Positions 1 to 8,038 of a stretch of DNA of 21,937 nt are shown piece by piece. Where the stretch lies: NCBI GenBank assembly GCA_040235375.1, contig JBECKQ010000302.1, forward strand, positions 1-21,937, in the 5' to 3' direction. The position numbers and the translations under genes were made by a program. This DNA comes from JBECKQ01 sp040235375. Its GTDB lineage: Bacteria; Planctomycetota; Phycisphaerae; UBA1845. Each line of letters begins with the position of its first letter. Within the stretch, counting starts at the first letter, position 1. The notes beneath the pieces are model-generated. The model was not told where the DNA came from, searched no databases, and saw nothing but the letters and a program-made list of their open reading frames with translations.

Positions 1-1960
1 GGTCGCCGCTCCAGGCTTTCAGGTTGTCGTTGAAGACGGCGTCGGTGATGTCGCCGACGGCGCATTCCCACGACACGCGGTAATTCTCGTTGTACCCGAC
101 GACGATGTCCGGCGCTTCATCCTTGAATGGTCCGACGTAGCACTTGCGTGAGTTGAACGCCTTGTTGACCGCCACGGTGTTGTGCCGCGGATCGAGCAGG
201 CCCGACAGTTTCGCGCAGATTTCCTCGCGCAGCGCGTCGGCCTCGGCGCCTTCCTTCACAATACCCTGCGCTTCGCGGTCCTCGACGTTCAGGAAGATAC
301 CGGTCAGGCCCATCGCATACGCCCGGGTCTGCGACCAATCAACCGTTGCCAGGTACTTCCGGCCGTTGGCCGGCTCTTTCAGCACCATGTAGCCGTTGTC
401 AATCAGCCAGCGATTCAGGTCGACGCCGTAGCGGAATGACTTGCACCCGTGATCGCTGACCACGAAGAGGATGGTGTCGTCGCACTTGCAGCGCTCCATG
501 GTCTTGCCGACGAGCCGGTCCATCCGCTCGAAGAGCTCGGGGATGGCGTCGAGCGCCTTGCGATCGCCGAAGCCGTCGTGCGCCGGGTGCTCCGGGTCGA
601 TGTAGCGATAGAACATGTGCTGGATGCGGTCCTGCCCGTCGAAGACGCACGACACGAGGCCGCGGTTGGTCTTGTCCAGCACGTCGAAGAACATAACCTC
701 GCGTTCGGCGTCGGCCTCGATGCACTGGTGCAGGAAGTCGGGATCTTGCAGGATGCGCTCGTTGTGCGCCCACGTGTCTTCGGCGAGGCCCATCGTCGCG
801 AACGACCCCTGCGATTTCGCCAGGTATGTCGAAAAGACCGCGGGATGCGAGATCGGCAGGGCCGGCCTCTCGGGATCGATCTGTAGCGGCGTCACGTACA
901 TCTCGAACTCGGGATGCACGTTCAGCAGCAGGAACTGGCAGATGCCGTGGACTTTCGTCGCCGGCGCCGCCTTGAAATGGAACTTGATCCACGGCGTGTA
1001 CTCGCCCTTTTTCAGCACGTGCGTCTCGCCGCAGAGCTTCACTTCCACGCTGTCCGGCGTGCCGTTCAGCTTGACGGTGAACGGGGCGGTCATCACGGCG
1101 CTGTCCTTGCGCATCGTGTTGACGGGGCCGACGAGGTGAGACTCGATGACGTCGCCCTTGCGCGACACGCGAATCTGCTCGCCGCCGGTGTAGATGCTGT
1201 CTTCCGCCGATCGCGTCGTGTAGTAGCTGAACGTGCCCTGGCTGCCGCGCAGGTCAGGCACGCACATGGCGCTGAGCAGGTTGCCGCGGAAGCGCTCCGG
1301 CGGAAATGTGATCGGCATCCGCACGATGTTGCTGGCGATGCCGTGGTCGCCGAGGATCTTCCAGAACGGGATGCCCTTGCGCATCATACGGATGTCGGCC
1401 TTGCCGATCGGAAACAGGTATTTGCCGATCTTCAGGGTTCGCGTCGCGCCGCGTATGTCCACGCTGGAGAGCTTCGGCAGGTAGTTCCTTCGATCGATCG
1501 TGAGGAAGTCGAAGATATTGTGCTTGCCGGGATTGCAGCCGGTCAGAAAAGACGACCAGGCCACCGGCGTCATGGCGGGCATCGTCGTTCCGAGTCGCTG
1601 ATAGCAGCCCTGTTTGGCGAGACTCGTCAGGTTCGGCAGGCGGCCCTCGGCCATGTACTTCTCGGCGAGGGTCGGTTCCATGCCGTCGAGGCCGAGCACC
1701 ACGACGCGCTTTACGCGGGCCCGGGCAAACGCCTTGCGCCCACGAACCGCGCGGAAAACCCAGCGCATGGGCCAGGTGAACAGCGTCGCAATCGCCGACA
1801 GGATGGCCACGAAGAAGACGAAGAACGAGCCGAGAACCGCGAAGCCCGCCCCCGGGCCGATGTACCCGAACGCGGGCGCCGTCGCGGCCAGCAGGGCGAC
1901 GGCCGCCAACACGGCCACCCGCCCGTGATCGTTAAACGAATTCCCTCTGCGTTCGTGCAC
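1..1960 (-). CDS. Membrane-anchored alkaline-phosphatase-superfamily phosphodiesterase (3' partial)
   Basis: The gene reads leftwards off the window, so about 653 residues are visible and the C terminus is missing. The N terminus has two hydrophobic stretches around the motif FGYIGPGAGFAVLGSFFVFF, so the enzyme is probably membrane-tethered with an exposed catalytic domain. The catalytic part begins with VVVLGLDGMEP (metal-binding Asp near residue 92). Then comes AMTPVAWSSFLTGCNPGKH, whose Thr at about 131 is the likely nucleophile. FVVSDHGCKSF carries Asp-His metal ligands near 503-504. This is the type I phosphodiesterase/nucleotide pyrophosphatase fold; the substrate cannot be told (phosphodiester, phosphonate or sugar phosphate). 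I chose GTG at 1960 because an in-frame stop lies just upstream (1967-1969) and the first hydrophobic segment begins soon after; GTG codons a few residues further in are alternatives. The gene is divergent from the acetyltransferase gene. Confidence 0.9.
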   Translation of the reverse strand, partial: MHERRGNSFNDHGRVAVLAAVALLAATAPAFGYIGPGAGFAVLGSFFVFFVAILSAIATLFTWPMRWVFRAVRGRKAFARARVKRVVVLGLDGMEPTLAEKYMAEGRLPNLTSLAKQGCYQRLGTTMPAMTPVAWSSFLTGCNPGKHNIFDFLTIDRRNYLPKLSSVDIRGATRTLKIGKYLFPIGKADIRMMRKGIPFWKILGDHGIASNIVRMPITFPPERFRGNLLSAMCVPDLRGSQGTFSYYTTRSAEDSIYTGGEQIRVSRKGDVIESHLVGPVNTMRKDSAVMTAPFTVKLNGTPDSVEVKLCGETHVLKKGEYTPWIKFHFKAAPATKVHGICQFLLLNVHPEFEMYVTPLQIDPERPALPISHPAVFSTYLAKSQGSFATMGLAEDTWAHNERILQDPDFLHQCIEADAEREVMFFDVLDKTNRGLVSCVFDGQDRIQHMFYRYIDPEHPAHDGFGDRKALDAIPELFERMDRLVGKTMERCKCDDTILFVVSDHGCKSFRYGVDLNRWLIDNGYMVLKEPANGRKYLATVDWSQTRAYAMGLTGIFLNVEDREAQGIVKEGAEADALREEICAKLSGLLDPRHNTVAVNKAFNSRKCYVGPFKDEAPDIVVGYNENYRVSWECAVGDITDAVFNDNLKAWSGD

Positions 1961-2208
1961 GAATCGCTATTCCGCTCGCATCATGGGTTTCCAGGCCACG
2001 CGTGACGCAAATTCCCCGTTTTTTACGCCCGCCAATGAAGGCGGGTTCAAGTAACCGACTTGCCTTCCACCGTCAAGCTGTGCTGCCAGGCTGAATCACA
2101 GCCGTTGCAGAAGCTTCGGTCTCCTGCCGTTGAACGACGGTTCGTTGGTCTTGGCATCCGCGACGGCAATAATACCATTGTGTCGCGGCCGAACGTACGC
2201 CAGCCGCC
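1961..2208. other. Divergent intergenic region without a recognisable gene
   Basis: This gap separates the phosphodiesterase gene (minus) from the acetyltransferase gene (plus). It holds a small perfect inverted repeat, CCCGCC at 2028-2033 and GGCGGG at 2040-2045 with a 6-base loop, preceded on the plus strand by a T run at about 2019-2024. Neither strand has a T run after the hairpin, so it is not a standard terminator. It would lie in the leader of the minus-strand gene. I see no convincing promoter. Confidence 0.4.
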
Positions 2209-2216
2209 AGGAAAGG
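2209..2216 (+). promoter_or_regulatory. Ribosome binding site deciding the acetyltransferase start
   Basis: AGGAAAGG lies 6 bases before GTG 2223. The upstream in-frame ATG at 2130 has no comparable site, and the residues between the two do not look like GNAT sequence. Confidence 0.6.
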
Positions 2217-2222
2217 CCCGAG

Positions 2223-2789
2223 GTGCAAGAGAAGAACGCGAATTCACGCCACGTCCTGTGCCCATTCGAGGTGCAGCATGGCGCCGTCATTGCATCGTGG
2301 ATTCGTGACGAGCAGGAGCTTTTCTGGCTGGCTCCGGCGACGGAGCCGCCGCTGACCGCCGCCAAGGTCGCCGGCTGGACGGCCACTCGCGGCTCGCCGT
2401 TCGTCCTCGTCGAGCGGCTGACCGACGTTGTCCACGGCTACGGAGAGCTGAATCCTATACGGGGCGATACGTCCGGTTACTGGCTCGGACACGTTATCGT
2501 GGACCCGGCGTATCGCGGCCAGGGCTTGGGCCGCCTTCTGACCGACGCCCTCATCGAGCACGCTCGATCGCAGTACAACGCCACCCGGCTTGTCCTTGTG
2601 GTGTTCCCCGGCAATCAGCCGGCCGTCCGCTGCTACGAGGCGTGCGGCTTCCAGCTCATTGGCGAGGAGTTGCACGCCTTCCGCAAGCCGGTTCGGCGTC
2701 ACCGCATGCTGCGGTTCGAGATGCGACTGGCCGGCGCCGCTGCCTCCGTCGAGACCGCCCAGCGCAAGGATTACCGGTCGATCGGCTGA
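2223..2789 (+). CDS. GNAT-family N-acetyltransferase
   Basis: This 188-residue protein probably moves an acetyl group from acetyl-CoA to an amine; the acceptor is unknown. Motif A of the family, VDPAYRGQGLGRLLTDALI (about residues 93-111), carries the R-G-Q-G-L-G loop that holds the pyrophosphate of CoA. Motif B follows as NQPAVRCYEACGF (about 131-143), the usual GNAT ending in which a Tyr or Cys near this point helps protonate CoA. No signal peptide is seen, so it is cytoplasmic. I prefer GTG 2223 because of the strong ribosome binding site before it; an ATG at 2130 would add 31 residues of unlikely sequence. The gene stands alone, convergent with the small lipoprotein gene. A role in protein N-terminal acetylation or small-molecule detoxification cannot be decided from sequence. 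Confidence 0.85.
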   Translation: MQEKNANSRHVLCPFEVQHGAVIASWIRDEQELFWLAPATEPPLTAAKVAGWTATRGSPFVLVERLTDVVHGYGELNPIRGDTSGYWLGHVIVDPAYRGQGLGRLLTDALIEHARSQYNATRLVLVVFPGNQPAVRCYEACGFQLIGEELHAFRKPVRRHRMLRFEMRLAGAAASVETAQRKDYRSIG

Positions 2790-2849
2790 TTTCGCGCGGG
2801 CTGTTATCTCGTGACTGCTGCCACAGCGCGTGCCGTGCGGCATCAGCGG

Positions 2850-3077
2850 CTATGCCCCCGTGCTGCTGCTTGTGTTCGTAGTCGTGTCGGGCTGGAACAC
2901 CGCAAAGAACCCATCGATCAGACCGTCGGCAATCGCGTTGACGCCGGCTTGGATGGACGAATACGACGCCGAACGGAACTCCTGCGCTCCCAGGCATCCG
3001 GTCAGCGCGAGCCCGGCGATGATCATGCAAATGACGGCGCTCCACCGCCGCAGTTGCCGGTGTTTGGATTCATGCAT
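2850..3077 (-). CDS. Small lipoprotein, function unknown
   Basis: A 75-residue protein with a basic N terminus (KHRQLRR), a hydrophobic stretch and a lipobox LALTGC with the lipidated Cys at about residue 28, so it is predicted to be exported and lipid-anchored. The mature part is only about 47 residues, contains Ile/Ala-rich sequence (SSIQAGVNAIADGLIDGFF) and ends in a low-complexity Thr/Ser tail (TTTNTSSSTGA). I chose ATG 3077 because AAGGAAGGAG lies 8 bases upstream; the frame stays open for 42 more codons but those residues look non-coding. I do not recognise the family. It follows the TauE/SafE permease gene on the same strand after 164 bases, so shared transcription is possible but not shown. 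Confidence 0.7.
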   Translation of the reverse strand: MHESKHRQLRRWSAVICMIIAGLALTGCLGAQEFRSASYSSIQAGVNAIADGLIDGFFAVFQPDTTTNTSSSTGA

Positions 3078-3085
3078 CGGTTCGA

Positions 3086-3095
3086 CTCCTTCCTT
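3086..3095 (-). promoter_or_regulatory. Ribosome binding site of the small lipoprotein gene
   Basis: Read on the minus strand this is AAGGAAGGAG, 8 bases before ATG 3077. It fixes the start immediately before the basic n-region and lipobox. Confidence 0.7.
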
Positions 3096-3241
3096 GGAAA
3101 ACCGCTCAGTCAATGCATCGATCAAATGGTGTATCGTCGGTTTCTCTCGACCGGGCACAGCCTGGTTCGCGTGGTGGTGCGTCCGCGCGAGGCCGTCGCG
3201 CAATTCCCGCGCTGAAGCAGGGGACCGCTGCTGCGATTCGA

Positions 3242-4057
3242 TCAGGACAGCACCGCGTAGCCCGAGGTCGCCATGCGGATGGCCGCCGCCAGCAGGAGCA
3301 GCACGAGGATCCCACGCACGATCCGCACCGGGAGGGCGTGCGTGAGGTGACTGCCGATCAGGCTCCCGACGATCGCCGTCGGAATCAGCACGGCGGCCAG
3401 CTCAAGCGACTGGAGCACGGTGTACTCCGGATGGTCGACTGCCAGGGCATAGTTCTTGCCGATGGCGCCAACGACGCTGAGGGCGATGATCGTCGTCGCG
3501 GAGTTGGCGATGGAGTTTCGCAGGGGGATGCCCAGCAGCCGGTTCTGCACGGGCACGGCCACGATCCCTCCGCCCACGCCGAGCAGGCCGGCGACGAAAC
3601 CGGTGGGCACACCGGCTTCCAGGCCGATTTTCCACGGGCGGGCTTTGGGATCGACGGTTTCGACCTCGCCGAATTTCGGATTGAACACGCGCCGAGTGTT
3701 CTGAAAGCCGGCGTACAGAAGAAAGGCGGCAAACAGCAGCATCAGGTAGCCCTGGCCGCCGTCGCGAAACACGGGCAGCTCGCTCGTCGAAACGCCGATA
3801 ACGACGCAGACCACCGCCAGCGGGACCATGCGGGCAACGACGGCGCCCATTACCGCCTTCGCTCGCATGTGTTGAATGGCCGCCGGCACGACGACGAAGA
3901 AATTCACGATCATCGCCGCCGCCTGATAGAGGTGCTGCTGGGGGCCAAAGGCCTCAGTCAGGGCGGGGATCATCACGATGCTTCCGCCGATGCCGAGCAA
4001 TCCGCCGAGCAGGCCCGCGAAGATCCCTATCGCACCACAAATGACGAAATAGGACAT
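3242..4057 (-). CDS. TauE/SafE-family membrane permease
   Basis: A 271-residue, very hydrophobic protein with about eight predicted membrane segments. It shows the internal duplication typical of the family: GLLGGLLGIGGSIVMIPAL (about residues 15-33) and a second copy GFVAGLLGVGGGIVAVPV (about 153-170). Members export or import small anions such as sulfite, sulfoacetate or other organosulfur and C1 compounds; the substrate here is unknown. ATG 4057 is chosen because GGAG (4066-4069) lies 8 bases upstream and because MSYFVICGAIGIFAG begins the first membrane segment. The 45 residues of in-frame sequence upstream are polar and unlike the family. Length fits the usual 240-300 residues. No sulfur-metabolism gene is adjacent. 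Confidence 0.9.
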   Translation of the reverse strand: MSYFVICGAIGIFAGLLGGLLGIGGSIVMIPALTEAFGPQQHLYQAAAMIVNFFVVVPAAIQHMRAKAVMGAVVARMVPLAVVCVVIGVSTSELPVFRDGGQGYLMLLFAAFLLYAGFQNTRRVFNPKFGEVETVDPKARPWKIGLEAGVPTGFVAGLLGVGGGIVAVPVQNRLLGIPLRNSIANSATTIIALSVVGAIGKNYALAVDHPEYTVLQSLELAAVLIPTAIVGSLIGSHLTHALPVRIVRGILVLLLLAAAIRMATSGYAVLS

Positions 4058-4207
4058 CGTGATTGCTCCAGGTGCGGCGATGGTGAAGGCGGAAGCGTCC
4101 CACGTCAAACCGGGTTCCCGCAGCCAGCAGGCCGCGGGCCTTGCGAGAGGCCGGCGAACGGCGGGCGACGGCGTCCGAGAACACGTTGGCATTCAAGCTG
4201 CGGCGTT

Positions 4208-4237
4208 TTGACACCGATTACCGCCATCAGATATGAT
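4208..4237 (+). promoter_or_regulatory. Sigma70-type promoter of the tRNA-Thr gene
   Basis: A perfect -35 TTGACA (4208-4213) and a near-consensus -10 TATGAT (4232-4237) are 18 bases apart. Predicted transcription start is near 4244, about 27 bases before the mature tRNA. This is the best promoter match I found in the window. Confidence 0.7.
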
Positions 4238-4270
4238 TCCGCATCTGCGCCGCGATCGGCGGTGTCGAAC

Positions 4271-4342
4271 GCCGACATAGCTCAATGGCAGAGCACAGCT
4301 TTCGTAAAGCTGAGGTTGAGGGTTCAAGTCCCTCTGTCGGCT
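4271..4342 (+). tRNA. tRNA-Thr (anticodon CGT)
   Basis: A complete 72-base cloverleaf. Acceptor stem GCCGACA (4271-4277) pairs with TGTCGGC (4335-4341), discriminator T at 4342. D stem GCTC/GAGC; anticodon stem CAGCT/AGCTG around loop TTCGTAA (4301-4307) giving anticodon CGT, which reads ACG (Thr); T stem GAGGG/CCCTC with loop TTCAAGT. The 3' CCA is not encoded: the gene is followed directly by TTTCTC, so CCA must be added after transcription. A strong promoter lies upstream. The gene borders the large block of secreted-enzyme genes; I saw no repeat of its 3' end elsewhere in the window, so there is no sign of an integrated element here. Confidence 0.95.
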
Positions 4343-4820
4343 TTTCTCAATCTTCCGTTTGGCAGCGTGCAATCCCTGCAACACAATTTGGACACAACGC
4401 GCGCAATTCTTTTCTTGATTTCCGGAATCGACATTTGTGTTGCACCGCCGTGACCGGCTATGATGGCCTTCCGGCGGCAGGTCCACGCGTGCGGGGTTGC
4501 GGGGTCCCGCCTCGGAAGGAAGCGCCTCCCCACGGGTGCGCGTTACCGCTCGAGTGCCAGCCCTCCCGTAACGTGGCGTTCGCGCGGCAATCCGGCATGT
4601 CGCGAACGCGCCTCGGACGATAGAACACGCCGATCGATGGATCTGCCCGGACCGCAGGCACGCACCATGATGCTCCCGCATGCTATACACGAGCTGACCG
4701 CGGAGGCCAAAAAGCGCGGCGGACGCCGTATCGCTGACAAATGACGGAGCCTGACTCCGCGAGCGCCGGGCAGATGCCGGCGGTCAGGCAGGCACGATCG
4801 CGGACAAGGCTCTCTATCAC
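4343..4820. other. Gene-poor stretch upstream of the first protease gene
   Basis: About 480 bases with no convincing gene; short open frames here have no recognisable protein features and the minus-strand frame across the tRNA is an artefact. A weak promoter-like pair is TTGTGT (4435-4440) and TATGAT (4459-4464) with an 18-base spacer. A small perfect hairpin CGGAG/CTCCG lies at 4745-4759. Either could belong to the leader of the protease gene at 4850, but the evidence is thin. Confidence 0.4.
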
Positions 4821-4853
4821 ATGAGTACGAGAAAGAGGAGGAAGGCAACGTGA
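4821..4853 (+). CDS. Possible 10-codon leader peptide overlapping the protease start
   Basis: ATG AGT ACG ... ACG TGA encodes MSTRKRRKAT. Its stop TGA (4851-4853) overlaps the GTG start (4850-4852) of the C25 protease gene, and the ribosome binding site of that gene (4835-4841) lies inside it. This would allow translational coupling or leader-peptide control, with three AGA/AGG Arg codons in a row of basic residues. It has no clear ribosome binding site of its own, and the purine-rich Shine-Dalgarno sequence alone would create the basic residues, so chance is quite possible. Confidence 0.2.
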   Translation: MSTRKRRKAT

Positions 4854-7800
4854 TCGGACGCGACAAAACAGGACTGAGGCATTCGGTTTTCGTCGGCTGC
4901 GCGGTTGTGTTCTACTGCCTTTTCGCGGTTGCGCCCACGCTCGGAGCGAGCGAAGGGGCCACTGCGAAAGTGGTGGCCGACACGGGGGAAAACATCACGA
5001 TTCACTTCGACGTGGGCGACTACACACTCAGCCCCGTGGACATCCAGGGTACAACGTATTCTCAGATCGCACTGGGCACGGAGAGCCTGATGATGGAGGC
5101 CGGCTCCCCGGCGCTTCCGCACGTCTGCCGCAGTGTCATCATTCCGAACGATGCCGCCATGGACGTGCGCGTCGTCGAAGCCAGGTACCATGACGTGCAG
5201 GGTGTCGAGATCGCCCCCTCGAAGGGAAACCTGTCGCGCGCCGTCGACCCGCGCCAGGTACCGTACACCTTCGGGGCGCCGTATAGCACGAACGCCTTCT
5301 GGCCCGCTCAACTCGCCACGCTTCGCGACCCGTACATCCTGCGCGACTTCCGCGGTGTAACGGTCGTCGTCAACCCGTTGCAGTTCAATCCGGTCACGCG
5401 AACGCTGCGCGTGTACACGGACATCACCGTGGAGGTCTACAAGACGGGCCTCAGCCGCGTGAACGTCCTCGCCCAGCAACGCCCGGAAGCGAGTCTCGCG
5501 TTCCACCAGCTTTACCAGCATCACTTTCTCAATTACGCGCCGGGCCTGCGCTACACACCGCTCGATGAAAGCGGCGACATGCTCATCATCTGCTACGACC
5601 CCTGGTTGGCGAACGTGCAGCCCCTCGTGGACCACAAGATCGCGCGGGGCATCAGCACGACCGCGGTCGGCGTTTCGACGATCGGCAACAATTCGACGGC
5701 CATCAAGAGTTACATCCAGAGCCTCTACAACACCACCAATCTGTCATTCGTGCTGCTCGTCGGCGACGCGGCCCAGGTCGCCCCGCCGATATCCTACAGC
5801 GGCGCTGCCGACCCCCTGTACGCCATGCTTGCCGGCGGCGACAACTACCCGGAGATCATGGTGGGGCGCTTCTCCGCGGAAAACGCCGCCCAGGTCGATA
5901 CGCAAGTGCTGCGGACGATCGAGTATGAAACAATGCCCGCCACTTCGCAGGACTGGTTCATGCGCGGCGTCGGCATCGCCTCGGCGGAGGGCGCCGGCAT
6001 CGGCGATGACGGCGAGAGCGATCAGCAGCATCAGGAGAACATCCGCGCCGACCTGCTCGCCTACGGCTTCACCGTCATCGACCAGATCTACGATGCCTGG
6101 GGCGCCTCCGCGAGCCAGGTGACCAGCGCCGTGAACGCCGGGCGGGGCATGATCAACTACACCGGTCACGGCTCGATCACCGCCTGGGGCACGACCGGCT
6201 TCAGCGTCTCCAACGTCAACGCCCTGGTGAATGACAACATGCTGCCGGTGGTCTGCTCGGTCGCGTGCAACAACGGCGAATTCGACGGCTATACCACGTG
6301 CTTCGCCGAGGCGTGGCTGCGGGCCACCAACGGCAGCGAACCGACGGGCGCCATCGGCTTCTACGGCTCCAGCGTCCTTCAGGACTGGGCGCCGCCCATG
6401 GACGCCCAGGACGAGTTCGTCGACATGTTCGTCTCCGAGCAGTATTCGGCCATGGGAACGCTTCTGTTCGCCGGCTGCTGCCACATGCTCGATGAGTACG
6501 GCTCTGACGGCACCAAGACCATGCACACGTGGATCCTCTTCGGCGATCCGTCCGTCCAACTCGTCTACACCGGGCCGTTCCCGCCGGTCGCGGAGGACGT
6601 GTCAGTCAGCACGCCGGTGGACGTGCCGCGGCAGTTCAACTTGAACGCGACCGATGACGGCGAGCCCAACCCGCCCGCCACGCTCGATCTGATCGTCACG
6701 AGTCTGCCGTCCCACGGTACGCTTGCGGATCCGAATGCCGGCGCCATCGATACGGTGCCCTACATGCTGGCCTCCCACGGCGTACAGGTGAACTATACGC
6801 CTGCTCCCGGCTACTGGGGAACGGATGCGTTCGGCTACAAAGCCAATGACGGTGGCGCCGCGCCCGATGGGGGAGACTCGAACGTGGCGACCGTTTCCAT
6901 CACCGTCGGCGGCCCCGCGTGGGACCCCGTCGCGAACGACATGAGCATCGCCACCGCGGTCAGCTTCGCCACCGACATCACGCTGTCGGCGACCGACCCC
7001 AACGGCGACCCGCTGGTGTACACGATCGAGATGCTGCCCGTGCAGGGCTCGCTGATCGATCCCGCCGGCGGCGAGATCACCGCCGTTCCTTACGAGCTTA
7101 TCGGCGGCGGCAACGTCGTCGTCTACCAGCCGCCGTGTCGCCAGGTGCTCGTCGATGCCTTCGATTTCTCCGCTCGCGACGCGACGTGCAGTTCACCGGC
7201 CGCCACGGTCGACATCGCGGTGACCGCCAGCGATCCGCGCCGCGTCTACTCCTTCCCGCTCGACACGGATCCGGGCTGGACCACGCAGGGGCAGTGGGCG
7301 TTCGGCCAGCCGTCAGGCGGCGGCTCACACAACCTCGATCCGACCACCGGATACACGGGTAGCAACGTGTATGGCTACAACCTGCTCGGCGATTACAGCC
7401 AGAACATGCCCGTGTACGCGTTGACGACGACCGCCATCGACTGCTCGCAACTGACCGGTACGCAGTTGCGCTTTTATCGCTGGCTTGGCGTCGAACGATA
7501 CGACACCGCCAGCGTCGAACTGTCGACGGACGGCAATACGTGGACGCCGGTATGGGCCAATCCGTCGTCCGTTTCCATTGCCGACCTGGCCTGGACGCCG
7601 GTGCAGCTCGACATCTCGTCGCTCGCCGACGGCGAGTCCACGGTGTACATCCGCTGGCAGATGGGCCCGACCGATCGGTCTGTCTCCTATCCCGGCTGGA
7701 ACATCGACGACGTGGAAATCTGGGGCGTCGTTCCCATCATCGCCAGCGACTTCAACGGCGACGGGCAGCTGAACGTCGATGACTGGAATCTCCTGGAAAG

Positions 7801-7918
7801 CTGCTTCGCCGGTCCGGACGGTGACGTGGTGACCGGCTGCACGTGCATGGACCTCGATGAAGACGGCGACGTCGATCTTCTCGACTTCGCCGCCTTCCAG
7901 GACGAGTTCGTGGAGTAG
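4850..7918 (+). CDS. Gingipain-like (peptidase C25) secreted cysteine protease with dockerin-like tail, paralog 1
   Basis: A 1022-residue secreted protease. Order of parts: signal peptide to about residue 33 (ending PTLGA); propeptide to about 240; C25 catalytic domain about 244-575; two cadherin-like beta repeats (about 577-689, 690-796; first carries ATDDGEPNPPATLDL); a MAM-like beta-sandwich (about 799-962, from FPLDTDPGW to GWNIDDVEIWG); and a dockerin-like double EF-hand (about 965-1022, DFNGDGQ and DEDGDVDLLDF) with paired Cys. The catalytic dyad is His440 in NYTGHGS and Cys473 in CSVACNNGEF, 33 residues apart, as in gingipains (His211/Cys244 in RgpB). Specificity is unknown. There is no type IX secretion C-terminal domain, so Sec export is likely. 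GTG start with GAGGAGG 8 bases upstream (4835-4841). It is followed after 120 bases by its paralog, probably one transcript. Confidence 0.9.
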   Translation: MIGRDKTGLRHSVFVGCAVVFYCLFAVAPTLGASEGATAKVVADTGENITIHFDVGDYTLSPVDIQGTTYSQIALGTESLMMEAGSPALPHVCRSVIIPNDAAMDVRVVEARYHDVQGVEIAPSKGNLSRAVDPRQVPYTFGAPYSTNAFWPAQLATLRDPYILRDFRGVTVVVNPLQFNPVTRTLRVYTDITVEVYKTGLSRVNVLAQQRPEASLAFHQLYQHHFLNYAPGLRYTPLDESGDMLIICYDPWLANVQPLVDHKIARGISTTAVGVSTIGNNSTAIKSYIQSLYNTTNLSFVLLVGDAAQVAPPISYSGAADPLYAMLAGGDNYPEIMVGRFSAENAAQVDTQVLRTIEYETMPATSQDWFMRGVGIASAEGAGIGDDGESDQQHQENIRADLLAYGFTVIDQIYDAWGASASQVTSAVNAGRGMINYTGHGSITAWGTTGFSVSNVNALVNDNMLPVVCSVACNNGEFDGYTTCFAEAWLRATNGSEPTGAIGFYGSSVLQDWAPPMDAQDEFVDMFVSEQYSAMGTLLFAGCCHMLDEYGSDGTKTMHTWILFGDPSVQLVYTGPFPPVAEDVSVSTPVDVPRQFNLNATDDGEPNPPATLDLIVTSLPSHGTLADPNAGAIDTVPYMLASHGVQVNYTPAPGYWGTDAFGYKANDGGAAPDGGDSNVATVSITVGGPAWDPVANDMSIATAVSFATDITLSATDPNGDPLVYTIEMLPVQGSLIDPAGGEITAVPYELIGGGNVVVYQPPCRQVLVDAFDFSARDATCSSPAATVDIAVTASDPRRVYSFPLDTDPGWTTQGQWAFGQPSGGGSHNLDPTTGYTGSNVYGYNLLGDYSQNMPVYALTTTAIDCSQLTGTQLRFYRWLGVERYDTASVELSTDGNTWTPVWANPSSVSIADLAWTPVQLDISSLADGESTVYIRWQMGPTDRSVSYPGWNIDDVEIWGVVPIIASDFNGDGQLNVDDWNLLESCFAGPDGDVVTGCTCMDLDEDGDVDLLDFAAFQDEFVE

Positions 7919-8038
7919 GGAATTGCGGCGGGCGCCGCCCGCGGCCGGCGTGGATCGCAGCATGCCGACGGCGAGGCGGCGCCGGCCTGCACCAGTTATA
8001 TCAACCGTATGCTTCGTATCGCAGGAGTGGGTTAAGCT

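Noticed and set aside
4193..4690. Minus-strand open frame with the peptide LNPQPQLYESCALPLSYVG
   Set aside because: This peptide is the translation of the tRNA-Thr gene read backwards, a well-known false protein; the rest of the frame has no protein features.
4271..4849. tRNA gene as an integration site for a mobile island
   Set aside because: I saw no second copy of the tRNA 3' end, no integrase and no transposase in the window; base composition looks even across the border.
7943..7987. Inverted repeat GGCCGGCG / CGCCGGCC between the two protease genes
   Set aside because: 8-bp stem with a 29-base loop and no T run; expected by chance in such GC-rich DNA and not a convincing terminator.
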